A stretch of DNA of 35,310 nt from DASPTT01 sp035623275. GTDB taxonomy: Bacteria; Actinomycetota; Acidimicrobiia; Acidimicrobiales; UBA8190. This document shows, in pieces, positions 16,436-24,020 of this stretch. The first letter of the stretch is position 1, and each line of letters begins with the position of its first letter. A program made the position numbers and the translations under genes. The notes beneath the pieces were generated by a model. That model saw nothing but the letters and a program-made list of their open reading frames with translations. It was not told the DNA's origin and ran no database searches. Location: contig DASPTT010000086.1 in NCBI GenBank assembly GCA_035623275.1, positions 1-35,310 of the forward strand, given 5' to 3'.

Positions 16436-17639
16436 AGGGGTCGTAGGGGTAGTCGGTGAGAGGGATCCAGCCGTCGTCGGTGACGACGATCACCTCCTCG
16501 GACCGGTAGCCGGCGGCCCCGTCGTCCCACACGAGCGGTTCGAGCACCAGCACCGTGCCGGCGGCGAGGACCTGGCGTTCGTCGTAGGCGTCGCCCAGAT
16601 CGGTCCCGATGAACGGCGACTCGGCACTGTCGACGCCCAGCCCGTGCCCCAGGTAGAAGTGCGGCATCCACGGCGTGCGGCCGCCGCAGGCGGCGAGCGC
16701 GGCGCGGGTCAGGTCGGCGCCGGTGGCGCCGGCACGCGTGACGGCCAGCACGGCGTCCAGGATCTCCTTCCAGGATCGGAATTGCGCCTGTTGGCGGGGT
16801 GTCGGCTCCGTGCCGACCAGCCACGTCCGACCGAAGTCGGACGCGAAGCCGGCGTAGCTGATGCCGGTGTCCACCCACAGCACGTCGCCTCGGGCCAGTT
16901 GGCGCTCGGTCGTCACGAGTGGGCAGGCGATGTCGCCGTGCGTGGTCCAGGGACCGTCGGCGAGCCGCGCCGGCATGACCTGGAAGATCGGGTCGAGGAT
17001 GTTGCCGTCCGCGCCGAGGTCGAACGCAGCCCGCAGGAAGACGGCGGTGAGGTCGACCTGCCGGACGCCGGGCGCCAGCGCCGCCTGCACCGGGGCGATG
17101 GCCTGCTCGGTGATCTGCAGGGCCGTGCGCAGGAAGCCCAGCTCGTCGGGTGTCTTCACGAGCTTGGCCGCGCCGACCACGTCGTCCGCGCTCGCCGGGG
17201 CGCCGCCGGGGAAGAGCAGCTCGTGGGCTCGGCGCATGGAGCCAGGCAGCTCGTCGACGGCCACCTTCCGCTCGCCGGGCACCAGCTCGGCCAGGATCCC
17301 GCCGAAGGCTTTGGCGCCCTCGTCGAACTCCAGGTACACGGGCCCGTGCACGTGATCCTCCGCAAGGCAGGAGCCGGGGGTCGCCAGCCCGGGGAACGGG
17401 GTGAACAGGTGCGGCTGCTCGTCGTCGGCGGTGACGACGGCCACGGGCCGCTTCACGTTGGCCCTGCCCGGGTCCTCGAGCGGCCAGCTCGCGCCGGTGG
17501 CGTAGGCCACGTTGCTGTTGCCCAGCAGTATCAGCGCTTCGACGCCCTGCTCATCCATGGCCTTGTGCAGCCTCGCCCATCGGTCGCGCTGCATCCGGCC
17601 TAGGTCGGGCTCGGTGGGGACGGTGATGGTGGCCGTCAA
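16425..17639 (-). CDS. M24-family metallohydrolase (Xaa-Pro dipeptidase-like), intact metal site
   Basis: This 404-residue protein has a creatinase-like N-terminal domain and an M24 domain. All five ligands are present: D257 and D268 (V-D-T-G...S-D-F-G-R-T), H332 (G-H-G-L-G-V), E367 (L-E-P) and E381 (R-S-E-E). The start is TTG at 17639 and overlaps the TGA of the amidohydrolase (TTGA), so it is probably translationally coupled. An ATG at codon 16 is the alternative. M24 relatives outside peptidases include ectoine hydrolase DoeA and DMSP lyase DddP. In a catabolic operon such an amide- or ester-cleaving or lyase role is as likely as peptidase. Paired with the degenerate copy downstream. Confidence 0.87.
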   Translation of the reverse strand: MTATITVPTEPDLGRMQRDRWARLHKAMDEQGVEALILLGNSNVAYATGASWPLEDPGRANVKRPVAVVTADDEQPHLFTPFPGLATPGSCLAEDHVHGPVYLEFDEGAKAFGGILAELVPGERKVAVDELPGSMRRAHELLFPGGAPASADDVVGAAKLVKTPDELGFLRTALQITEQAIAPVQAALAPGVRQVDLTAVFLRAAFDLGADGNILDPIFQVMPARLADGPWTTHGDIACPLVTTERQLARGDVLWVDTGISYAGFASDFGRTWLVGTEPTPRQQAQFRSWKEILDAVLAVTRAGATGADLTRAALAACGGRTPWMPHFYLGHGLGVDSAESPFIGTDLGDAYDERQVLAAGTVLVLEPLVWDDGAAGYRSEEVIVVTDDGWIPLTDYPYDPYGD

Positions 17640-18814
17640 CTGGGCAGACCGAGGAAGTCGAGCACGTTACGGCTGACGATCCGAGCCGCGTCCTCCGGGC
17701 CTACCGAGTCCACCACAGCGGCGAGGGAACGCTCCGAATACCCGAAGGTGCTCTCGTTGTGCGGGAAGTCCGACGACCACATGACCCTGTCGATGCCGAT
17801 CCGGTCGACCAGGTCGAGTCCGAGGGGGTCGAGCATGAACGCCGAGTACATGTGGTTGTCCCAGTAGTACTGGGCGTCGTGCTCGATCTCGGTGTCGAGC
17901 ATGTGCCGGAACGACACGGCCATGTGCTCGGCGTCCTGGATGGCGGCGGGTACCCAGTTGATGCCGCCTTCGAACCACCCGATGCGCAGGCCCTTGTGCC
18001 GGTCGAGGAGGCCCCCGCAGACGTACCGGGCGAACATCTCGCGGAAGGGCGCAGCGTTGTGCACCATGCTGACCGCGTAGGCGTTCGACACGCACGGCGC
18101 GGAGAGGGGTGCTTCGCCGATGTGGTGCGACACCGGGAGTCCTGCCTCCTCCACGGCCTCCCAGACGGCCGACATGGCCGGGCTGTTGTAGTCGATCGGC
18201 TTGCCGTCGGCGCCGTTCCCCGGCTTGAGCGGGAGCCAGAACGTCCTGATCCCGAGCGCCTTCATCTCGGCCAGGGTCCGCCGGGCGCCCTCGGCGTCCC
18301 ACCAGGTCATGAGGCCGACGCCGTAGAACCGGCCCCTGGAGCGTTCCTGCAGCTCGGCGAGGTACTCGTTGTAGATGCGGAAGCACACCTCCCGCACCTC
18401 GGTGTCCGGGTACCCCATGAGCGCGAGCAAGGCGTTGGGGAACGCCAGTTCCCTGGTGACGCCGTCCGCCTCGAGCTGGGCCAACCGGGTCTCGAGCTCC
18501 TTGGTGCTCGATCCTGGCAGCGGGTCGTACTGCTGGAGCACCCCGGTGAACTCCCGGGGGAGGAACGCCTTCTCCCCCGAGCCGATGGTCCACGCGTCGT
18601 CCTGGTACCAGACCCGCGGGACGCGCGCTCGGAGCGCGTCGGGGCAGCGCTCGTAGAAGATGTCCTCGGCCAGTGAGATGTGGTCGTCCGCGGAGAACAC
18701 CTCGGTTCCGGGCGGGAGCCCCGAGGTCGCCGAGCCCGCGTGGCCGTGGCGATCCTTGGGTGGGCCGAGCCCTTCGGGCGGGTAGACCCCAAGTGTTCCT
18801 GCCTGGCGCGCCAT
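17636..18814 (-). CDS. Amidohydrolase-2 family (ACMSD-like) TIM-barrel protein
   Basis: A 392-residue member of the COG2159/ACMSD group of metal-dependent decarboxylases and hydrolases. Visible metal-site elements are D43-x-H45 near the first strand, H230/H231 in S-H-H-I-G-E, and D349 in W-S-S-D-F-P-H-N. F-E-G-G-I-N-W-V-P at 281-289 is typical of the family. The ATG at 18814 is chosen because a strong promoter places the transcript start at or beside it; GTG at 18820 is the alternative. It is the first gene of the six-gene minus-strand operon and divergent from the SnoaL/MarR genes. Decarboxylation or hydrolysis of a cyclic carboxylate is likely; the substrate is unknown. Confidence 0.88.
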   Translation of the reverse strand: MARQAGTLGVYPPEGLGPPKDRHGHAGSATSGLPPGTEVFSADDHISLAEDIFYERCPDALRARVPRVWYQDDAWTIGSGEKAFLPREFTGVLQQYDPLPGSSTKELETRLAQLEADGVTRELAFPNALLALMGYPDTEVREVCFRIYNEYLAELQERSRGRFYGVGLMTWWDAEGARRTLAEMKALGIRTFWLPLKPGNGADGKPIDYNSPAMSAVWEAVEEAGLPVSHHIGEAPLSAPCVSNAYAVSMVHNAAPFREMFARYVCGGLLDRHKGLRIGWFEGGINWVPAAIQDAEHMAVSFRHMLDTEIEHDAQYYWDNHMYSAFMLDPLGLDLVDRIGIDRVMWSSDFPHNESTFGYSERSLAAVVDSVGPEDAARIVSRNVLDFLGLPS

Positions 18815-18822
18815 GCCCACCG

Positions 18823-18851
18823 GTATTAGTTCGACATCGTAGTGTTGTCAA
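18823..18851 (-). promoter_or_regulatory. Sigma70-type promoter of the amidohydrolase operon (leaderless)
   Basis: On the minus strand TTGACA (18846-18851) and TAATAC (18823-18828) are separated by exactly 17 bases. The expected start, 6-9 bases after the -10 box, coincides with the ATG at 18814, so the mRNA is probably leaderless. There is no ribosome site, which fits. Divergent control by the MarR protein at 19474 is plausible. Confidence 0.75.
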
Positions 18852-18920
18852 GGGTCCGGCTCGACGACGGTGCGAACGGGTCGTGTCCGGGCGCGGGTGC
18901 GACGCCGAAGGGAGGGCGAG

Positions 18921-19427
18921 ATGGACGACCCGGTCAATGCGGGCATGCAGGTCTGGATCGACAAGCACGAGCTTGCCGAGCTGGTCGCCGAGCTCTCCTC
19001 GGCCGTCGACCGGGGGGACCGGGAGCGCATCGTCTCCTGCTACGCCGAGGGCTCGTTCGACGACCATGGCGGCTTCAAGGGGAGCGGCCGGGCGTTCGCC
19101 GAGTTCGTCTGCGGCCCCGGCGCCATGAGCCGCATGCACCACCTGCTCGGGCAGTCGGTCTTCGACGTCCGAGGTGACGAGGCGTGGGGCGAGACGTTCT
19201 TCGTCTTCCACGGTGCCGCCGGCACCACTGCCGTGTCGGGGTGTGGACGCTACGTGGACTACTTCCGGAAGAGCGACGGGCGTTGGAAGGTGTCGTACCG
19301 GCGGGTCGTGCCCGACGAGGTCCCCGTCGGCGACGACCTCGCGGCGTACTGGCCGGCCAGTCGTGACCGGAGTGATCCGAGCTACGACCGCAAGCGCGCC
19401 CCTGACGACATCGATCCTGGGGAGTGA
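18921..19427 (+). CDS. SnoaL-like / NTF2-fold protein
   Basis: A 168-residue single-domain protein of the SnoaL_4 type. It has helices at about 13-45, then Y-A-E-G-S-F-D-D-H-G (41-50), M-H-H-L-L-G (72-77) and a C-terminal W-K-V-S-Y-R-R strand. The family contains polyketide cyclases, dehydratases and small-molecule isomerases. Asp48 or Asp49 and His73/His74 face the usual pocket. ATG 18921 follows a GGAGGG site; the frame is open further upstream but without similarity. It is divergent from the amidohydrolase operon and 46 bases before MarR, so it likely acts on the same pathway. Confidence 0.8.
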   Translation: MDDPVNAGMQVWIDKHELAELVAELSSAVDRGDRERIVSCYAEGSFDDHGGFKGSGRAFAEFVCGPGAMSRMHHLLGQSVFDVRGDEAWGETFFVFHGAAGTTAVSGCGRYVDYFRKSDGRWKVSYRRVVPDEVPVGDDLAAYWPASRDRSDPSYDRKRAPDDIDPGE

Positions 19428-19460
19428 ACGACGAGGAGGCCGGGCTCGAACCCGTTCTTG

Positions 19461-19466
19461 TACGAT
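19461..19466 (+). promoter_or_regulatory. Possible -10 box for a leaderless MarR transcript
   Basis: TACGAT ends 7 bases before the MarR ATG, the spacing expected for leaderless actinobacterial messages. The gene lacks a usable ribosome site. No convincing -35 box is seen. Confidence 0.35.
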
Positions 19467-19473
19467 TCCTCCG

Positions 19474-20037
19474 ATGCGCGCACCTCGAAGCCTCTCGTTC
19501 GACCCGGTGGTGGCGGCTCGCGAGGTGTGGACGTCGAAGGGCTGGGGGCCGGCCGCCGCCGGCATGGCGACCGTCACATCGATCATGCGGGCCCACCAGC
19601 TCTTCCTGGCGCAGGCGAACGAGGTGCTGCGGCCGTTCGACCTGACCTTCGCGCGCTACGAGGTCCTTGCCTGGCTGGCGTGGAACGCCGAATGCGGTTC
19701 GCTGTCGTTGTCCCAGATCGGCGAACGGCTTCAGGTCACCCCGGCGACGGTGACGAACGCCATCGACCGCCTCGAGACCGACGACCTGGTGCGGCGAATC
19801 CCGCATCCGAACGACGCGCGCAGCACGTTGGCCGAGATCACCTCGCGTGGCCGCAGGATCGTGTCCGCGGCGACGGCCGAACTCAACGCCAAGGTGTTCG
19901 AGACGGTGCGACTGACCCACGACGAGATGGAGTCGCTGATCCGAATCCTGGTCAAGGTCCGGGTCGAGGCCGGCGATTTCTCGTCGGACGAGCTCACCCC
20001 GAGGTCAGCGGGTGAGCCGAGAAGAACTGCCACATGA
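19474..20037 (+). CDS. MarR-family transcriptional regulator
   Basis: A 187-residue winged-helix protein. An extended N-terminus (1-35) precedes the dimerisation helix. The recognition helix is V-T-P-A-T-V-T-N-A-I-D-R-L (88-100). The wing D-A-R-S-T-L (114-119) matches the D-x-R signature of MarR proteins. It follows the SnoaL-like gene in the same direction and probably controls the divergent amidohydrolase operon, responding to an aromatic or CoA-linked ligand as MarR proteins commonly do. Its 3' end overlaps the end of the convergent esterase gene by 44 bases. Confidence 0.88.
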   Translation: MRAPRSLSFDPVVAAREVWTSKGWGPAAAGMATVTSIMRAHQLFLAQANEVLRPFDLTFARYEVLAWLAWNAECGSLSLSQIGERLQVTPATVTNAIDRLETDDLVRRIPHPNDARSTLAEITSRGRRIVSAATAELNAKVFETVRLTHDEMESLIRILVKVRVEAGDFSSDELTPRSAGEPRRTAT

Positions 20038-20935
20038 TCTCGTTGGCGTCGACCAAGGTCGTCGGGCGCCCGGTGAGCCACGGGAGGGACATCGTCGCTC
20101 CGGGCCAGACGTGGCCGACGCCGGTGAACCGGTACAGGACCACTTCGGTGCCGTCTCGCCCCGGACCGTAGGTGATCTTGGTCACGCTCTGGCCCTCGGT
20201 CGAGGACCCCGGCGGCCCGAAGACGGTGTCGGCGATCTCCGGAGTGGCAGGACACTCGTTGTGGGCCACCCATTGGTCGACACCCCGCTGCACCGACGGA
20301 TAGCCGATGCGAACCCTGGACCCCCCTGATCGGCCTTCGAAGCTCGCCCACCGGTCGTCGATGCTGTGGAACTCCATCACCGACACCGGCTTGGAGGGCC
20401 GGAACGAGATGACGGCAAGTTGCCCGGCCACGGAGGCGACGGCGGCGAACCGGGACGAGTCGGCGGCCATGCGGTGCGCCATCATCCCGCCGTTGGACAT
20501 GCCGGTGGCATAGAGCCGGCGGGGATCGACGCCGATCTTCTCCGAGACGACGGAAACGACGGTCTCGGTGAAGGCGACGTCGTCGACGTTGTTCCGCATT
20601 GCCGCACCACAGCAACCCCCTGCGTTGAAGCTGAGCAGCCGCCGTTGCCAAGGGACCATGCCGGTGCCGTCGGGGTAGACCACGACGAACCCGTGGCGGT
20701 CGGCGGTCACGTTCATGCCCGAGTACTGGCGCTGCTGGCTGGCGTTGCTCCCGTTCCCGTGGAAGTTGACCACCATGGGGAGGAGGGAGTCGTCGGCACC
20801 AGCCTGGGGTGGCACGTGGACCAGGAAGCTCCGGGTCCGACCCCCGAAGGGCAGCGACAGCTCGTAGTCGCCGGGCCGGATGGGGGCCGGTATCTCCGTT
20901 GCATCGGTCACCACGCGGGAAGCGAATCTCGCCAC
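19994..20935 (-). CDS. PHB depolymerase/feruloyl esterase-like alpha/beta hydrolase (LpqC family)
   Basis: A 313-residue alpha/beta hydrolase with the oxyanion H-G (59-60), the G-G-C-C-G segment (106-110) typical of the PHB-depolymerase/feruloyl-esterase group, the nucleophile elbow G-M-S-N-G-G with Ser147, an acid in S-I-D-D (191-194) and His275 in G-V-G-H-V-W-P-G. No signal peptide or lipobox is visible, unlike secreted LpqC proteins. The GTG at 20935 has no ribosome site and the true start may be slightly downstream. It ends tail-to-tail with MarR. Ester hydrolysis is secure; the substrate is not. Confidence 0.83.
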   Translation of the reverse strand: MARFASRVVTDATEIPAPIRPGDYELSLPFGGRTRSFLVHVPPQAGADDSLLPMVVNFHGNGSNASQQRQYSGMNVTADRHGFVVVYPDGTGMVPWQRRLLSFNAGGCCGAAMRNNVDDVAFTETVVSVVSEKIGVDPRRLYATGMSNGGMMAHRMAADSSRFAAVASVAGQLAVISFRPSKPVSVMEFHSIDDRWASFEGRSGGSRVRIGYPSVQRGVDQWVAHNECPATPEIADTVFGPPGSSTEGQSVTKITYGPGRDGTEVVLYRFTGVGHVWPGATMSLPWLTGRPTTLVDANEIMWQFFSAHPLTSG

Positions 20936-21014
20936 GACCCGACCCTAGGCCGGGGCGGGTCCACAGGAGGCTCCCAGCTCGCCTTCACCGGTGGAGTCCG
21001 TGCTTGGCGCACTA

Positions 21015-21028
21015 GGGACCGAGGCCCC
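21015..21028. promoter_or_regulatory. DosR-box-like palindrome upstream of the baeRF-hibernation operon
   Basis: GGGACCGAGGCCCC fits the DosR core GGGAC-N4-G-N-CCC and ends 61 bases before the ATG at 21090. In mycobacteria the DosR regulon includes the RafS/Rv0079-type factor and the eRF1-like protein Rv2629, matching the two genes here. GC-rich DNA gives such matches by chance, so this is a lead only. Confidence 0.4.
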
Positions 21029-21089
21029 TTGTCGGCCAGGCCCGGACGCGCCACGTTCGCCATAGGGCTCTCGCGAAGGAGGTTCGGCG

Positions 21090-22259
21090 ATGCCATCGAC
21101 CCCGACGAGCGTGACGAGTCAGCCCCTAAGCAGGCAGGCCCTCCACGAGCTGGTCACGTGGGACGGACATCCCGTCGTGACCTCCCTGTTCCTCGACGTC
21201 GACGGGCGGCGGTTCCCGCGGCGATCAGACCTGGAGCCCCAGATCGGCGAGCTCGTTCGCCTGGCCAAGGAGCAGGCCGCATCGCTGGGCCCGACTGTGT
21301 CGGCGGCGGTGGAGGCCGACCTCGCGCACGTGCACGCCTGGCTCGCCGAGCCGCTGGGCCGCAAGGACGTGCGCGGCGTGGCGCTCTTCTCCATCGATCG
21401 CGACCGCCTCTGGCGCGCCCTGACGCTTCCGACCCCCGTGCGCCCCCAGGTGAGCATCGGTCCCGCGCCGGCGCTGGCCCAGCTGTGCGAGGCGCTGCGG
21501 GTCGGCGCGCCGGCGCTGGCCGTGCTCGCGGACGGGCGCGGCACCCGGTTCCTGCGCATGGAGCAAGGCCGGGTCGACGAGCACGCCGGCCCCGTCGACG
21601 AGCCGGGCCGACGCGTCGACACCGACCTCGAGCTCGGCAGCTTCGACCGTCTTCACGAAGAGCGCGTTCGCCGCCACCTGCGGCGCACGGCTCAGGCGGT
21701 CGAGACGGAGCTCAGGCGGTGGCCGGCACAGCGCCTGGTGCTCGGTGGCCCGGGCGAGGTGGTCTCCGTCTTGGAGGAGCTGCTCGCCCCGGACGCGGCG
21801 ACGCTGGTCGTGGGGCGGGTGACCCTTCCCATGGCCAGCCGGGCGGGCGATGTCGCCGACGCGGCCCGCCAGGTCATCGAGGCGTTCGAGGAAGAGCGAC
21901 GAGCGTCACTGGTCGACGAGCTGCGTCAGCGATGCGAGCGAGGTGCGGCCGGCGTGGCCGGCGTGGCCGGCACGCTCGGCGCGATCGGCGGACGCCGGGT
22001 GGCGACCCTCGTCGTCGCCCCCGGGTTCGTTGCACCGGGTCGCCGGTGCCCCGGATGCCGACGTCTCGTCGCCAGCCCGGACGAGGTGGCCTGCCCCGAT
22101 TGCGGGACGTCGACGGAACCCCTGTTGGACGTGATCGAGGCCGCTGTCTGTGCCGCGCTCCGCCAGGAGGCCGACGTCGAGATCTGCGGCGGCCCGACCC
22201 TGGATGCGCTGGGGCACATCGGCGCGATCGAGCGCTTCCCATCCGTGGGGACCGCATAG
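21090..22259 (+). CDS. Bacterial eRF1-like protein (baeRF family / Rv2629-like)
   Basis: This 389-residue protein has the layout of archaeo-eukaryotic release-factor-like bacterial proteins. An N-terminal S-L-F-L-D-V strand region comes first. A middle RNase-H-like domain begins at about 140 (L-A-V-L-A-D-G-R-G-T-R-F) and includes the R-R-H-L-R-R-T-A helix. A C-terminal L7Ae-like domain from about 300 is interrupted by a zinc ribbon with Cys320, Cys323, Cys335 and Cys338. No GGQ tripeptide is seen. The family is linked to ribosome rescue or stress; the mycobacterial relative belongs to the dormancy regulon. ATG follows AAGGAGG. The next gene starts 15 bases later, so the two form an operon. 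Confidence 0.75.
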   Translation: MPSTPTSVTSQPLSRQALHELVTWDGHPVVTSLFLDVDGRRFPRRSDLEPQIGELVRLAKEQAASLGPTVSAAVEADLAHVHAWLAEPLGRKDVRGVALFSIDRDRLWRALTLPTPVRPQVSIGPAPALAQLCEALRVGAPALAVLADGRGTRFLRMEQGRVDEHAGPVDEPGRRVDTDLELGSFDRLHEERVRRHLRRTAQAVETELRRWPAQRLVLGGPGEVVSVLEELLAPDAATLVVGRVTLPMASRAGDVADAARQVIEAFEEERRASLVDELRQRCERGAAGVAGVAGTLGAIGGRRVATLVVAPGFVAPGRRCPGCRRLVASPDEVACPDCGTSTEPLLDVIEAAVCAALRQEADVEICGGPTLDALGHIGAIERFPSVGTA

Positions 22260-22274
22260 CACGGAGGTGATGAG

Positions 22275-23738
22275 ATGCCTGAGGGTGTGGTGCAATGGCT
22301 CGACACCTCGGCCGGCGAGGTCGCCGTCGTCCGCAAAGGCCGGCCGTTCCGTGCCCGCATTACCGATGTGGAGCCTGAGGCTCGTCACGTCGGGGCGCGC
22401 GTGCACTTCGACATCCGCCACGATCAGGGCCGGGAGAGCGCGGTCGACGTCCGGCTGCGCACGTGGACCTCGCGCCGGCACCGCAACGTCGGCACGCTCG
22501 TCGCCGCCCGTCGGCCCGACACCAAGGGCCCGGCGACCTACGAGCAGGCCCACCCACGGCTGGCGGCGCTCTCCTCGGCCCATCCCCTGGCCGTGGCACA
22601 GGAATGGGCGGCGAACGTCGCTGATGGCGACCGTGACGGCGCTGTGGCGCTGTACGCCCCGGAGCCCGTCCTCCACCTCGAGCCGTCCGGCGCCGGGACA
22701 GCGACGGCCGAGACCGCGACGGCCGAGACGGCGACGGGTCGCGACAGGGCGGCCGGCTTCGTCGAGCGGATGTCGGCGTTCGGGCGAGGGCGCCGCGCCA
22801 AGGTCCGCGGCCTGGACGGGGAGGCCCTGGTCGGGTGGGAGCCGGCTGGTCCGGACGAGCCGGCGGTTTCCGTGCGTTGCCGCATCTCTCACGGTCAGAT
22901 CGCCGAGCAGTGGCTCGAGGAGCCGACGGCGTGGACCGCGGGATTCGTGCAGGAGGCTCCCTCGGTCCCGCCGATCGTGCTGGTCACGTGGGGCGACGTC
23001 GGCGAGGAAGACAAGCGCTATGCGTCCGAGCGGATCCTCGCGTTGGCCGAGCACATCGGCCAGCCCATCCTGTTCGCCAGGGTGAAGCTGGCCCGTGCGC
23101 CGGACCCGGCGCGTGTGCGCCCGGCCATGGCGCAGGTCACCCTCGACGTGAACGGCGAGCCCGTGCGGGCGCACGTTGCCGCGCACACGATCCACGAAGC
23201 CGTCGATCTGGTGCAGCGGCGCCTCCGAGATCGACTCGAGCACGTGGCCAGTCACCGCGCGCCCGTGCGGGAGCTCGGGGTGCCACCCGAGCCCGGCGAG
23301 TGGCGCCACGGCGATCGGGCGACCGAGCGTCCCACGTACTTTCCACGGCCGGTCGAGGACCGGCAGCTCGTCCGTCACAAGACCTTCTCGATGGACGAGC
23401 TCACGCCCGACGAGGCCGTCTACGACATGGAGCAGCTCGACTACGACTTCCACTTGTTCTCGGATCTGGCGACAGGTTCCGACAGCGTCATCGAACGGCT
23501 CGAGGGCGGGAAGTACCGCCTGACGCGACTCGAGCCCGTCGACGTCGGGCTCGGGGCGATCGGAGGTGCGATCGAGATCTCGGTCGCCGCCGTACCCCGG
23601 ATGAGCGTCGACGAAGCGATTGAGCGTCTCGATGCCGGCGGGGAACCGTTCGTGTTCTTCGCCGATGCGTCAACGGGCCGCGGCAACGTGGTCTACCGAC
23701 GTTACGACGGCCATTACGGCCTCATCGCCCCGTCATAG
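22275..23738 (+). CDS. Multi-domain ribosome hibernation factor (HPF/RafS-like fusion)
   Basis: A 487-residue protein with four visible parts. Residues 1-62 are a degenerate cold-shock-like barrel (starts G-V-V-Q-W-L; the RNP1 K-G-F-G-F is lost). Residues 104-215 look NTF2/SnoaL-like, with a T-A-T-A-E repeat at 142-154. Residues 233-325 are an HPF/RaiA domain with V-R-A-H-V and E-A-V-D-L-V-Q-R-R-L-R-D-R-L. The C-terminus has two S30AE-type repeats: D-Y-D-F-H-L-F-S-D at 389-397, and F-V-F-F-A-D-A-S-T-G-R-G with Y-D-G-H-Y-G-L-I at 459-484. The last two parts match Rv0079/RafS-type factors, which bind and stabilise ribosomes in stasis. Strong ribosome site GGAGGTGATGAG. Confidence 0.82.
   Translation: MPEGVVQWLDTSAGEVAVVRKGRPFRARITDVEPEARHVGARVHFDIRHDQGRESAVDVRLRTWTSRRHRNVGTLVAARRPDTKGPATYEQAHPRLAALSSAHPLAVAQEWAANVADGDRDGAVALYAPEPVLHLEPSGAGTATAETATAETATGRDRAAGFVERMSAFGRGRRAKVRGLDGEALVGWEPAGPDEPAVSVRCRISHGQIAEQWLEEPTAWTAGFVQEAPSVPPIVLVTWGDVGEEDKRYASERILALAEHIGQPILFARVKLARAPDPARVRPAMAQVTLDVNGEPVRAHVAAHTIHEAVDLVQRRLRDRLEHVASHRAPVRELGVPPEPGEWRHGDRATERPTYFPRPVEDRQLVRHKTFSMDELTPDEAVYDMEQLDYDFHLFSDLATGSDSVIERLEGGKYRLTRLEPVDVGLGAIGGAIEISVAAVPRMSVDEAIERLDAGGEPFVFFADASTGRGNVVYRRYDGHYGLIAPS
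22701..22737. repeat. In-frame 15-base tandem repeat in the hibernation factor
   Basis: GCGACGGCCGAGACC and GCGACGGCCGAGACG follow each other, with a partial third copy. They encode a T-A-T-A-E repeat in a surface loop of the NTF2-like domain. Length variation between strains is likely. Confidence 0.8.
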
Positions 23739-23752
23739 GCCAGAGAGCACCA

Positions 23753-23783
23753 GCCGTCCTCGACGATGAACGACGAGGACGGC
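23753..23783 (+). terminator. Strong hairpin after the hibernation-factor gene
   Basis: GCCGTCCTCG (23753-23762) pairs perfectly with CGAGGACGGC (23774-23783) around an 11-base loop, starting 14 bases after the stop. No T-run follows, as is common for actinobacterial terminators of this form. It could also protect the 3' end of the message. Confidence 0.7.
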
Positions 23784-23847
23784 TCCCGGACGCGGGTCCA
23801 CCCACCTCTCCTTTCGGGCGAGATGGGCGGGCCATCATTCAGTTGCC

Positions 23848-24020
23848 CAGCGCCTGCCAAAGGTCGCCGTGGCCGACGGGCGGGCACTCAGCCAAGAACT
23901 TAGGCGCTTCGACCCCGTGCGGACCGGGGGAAGTCCCCGGACAATCGCACCTTCAGGCGCTGAGGAACGATCCGGCAAATACTGCTACCGGACGCCTGCG
24001 GGTGAGCGACCCACTCGGCG
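23848..24020 (+). ncRNA. Candidate structured non-coding RNA in the 23739-24157 gap
   Basis: The 419-base gap has no convincing protein. It holds nested complementary arms. CAGCGCCTG (23848-23856) pairs with CAGGCGCTG (23954-23962). Inside this, GTGCG (23917-23921) pairs with CGCAC (23946-23950), and within that CCGGGG (23924-23929) pairs with CCCCGG (23935-23940). Two further hairpins follow: TCCGG/CCGGA (23971-23975/23988-23992) and CGCC/GGCG (23993-23996/24017-24020) around GGGT/ACCC. Base composition is less GC-biased from about 23970. The class is not recognised. It lies after an HPF-type gene, so a raiA-associated RNA was considered but cannot be confirmed. The strand is assumed, since hairpins are symmetric. 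Confidence 0.33.

Noticed and set aside
18829..18845. Palindromic MarR operator between the -35 and -10 boxes
   Set aside because: The spacer shows only scattered complementary bases, not a convincing inverted repeat.
20366..22270. 634-codon plus-strand frame over the esterase and baeRF genes
   Set aside because: Low-complexity translation, crossing a gene boundary and antisense to a catalytic-triad hydrolase.
23848..24020. Assignment of the structured stretch to RNase P RNA, tmRNA, SRP RNA or a known riboswitch
   Set aside because: None of the conserved cores I can recall for these classes is present; left as unassigned.
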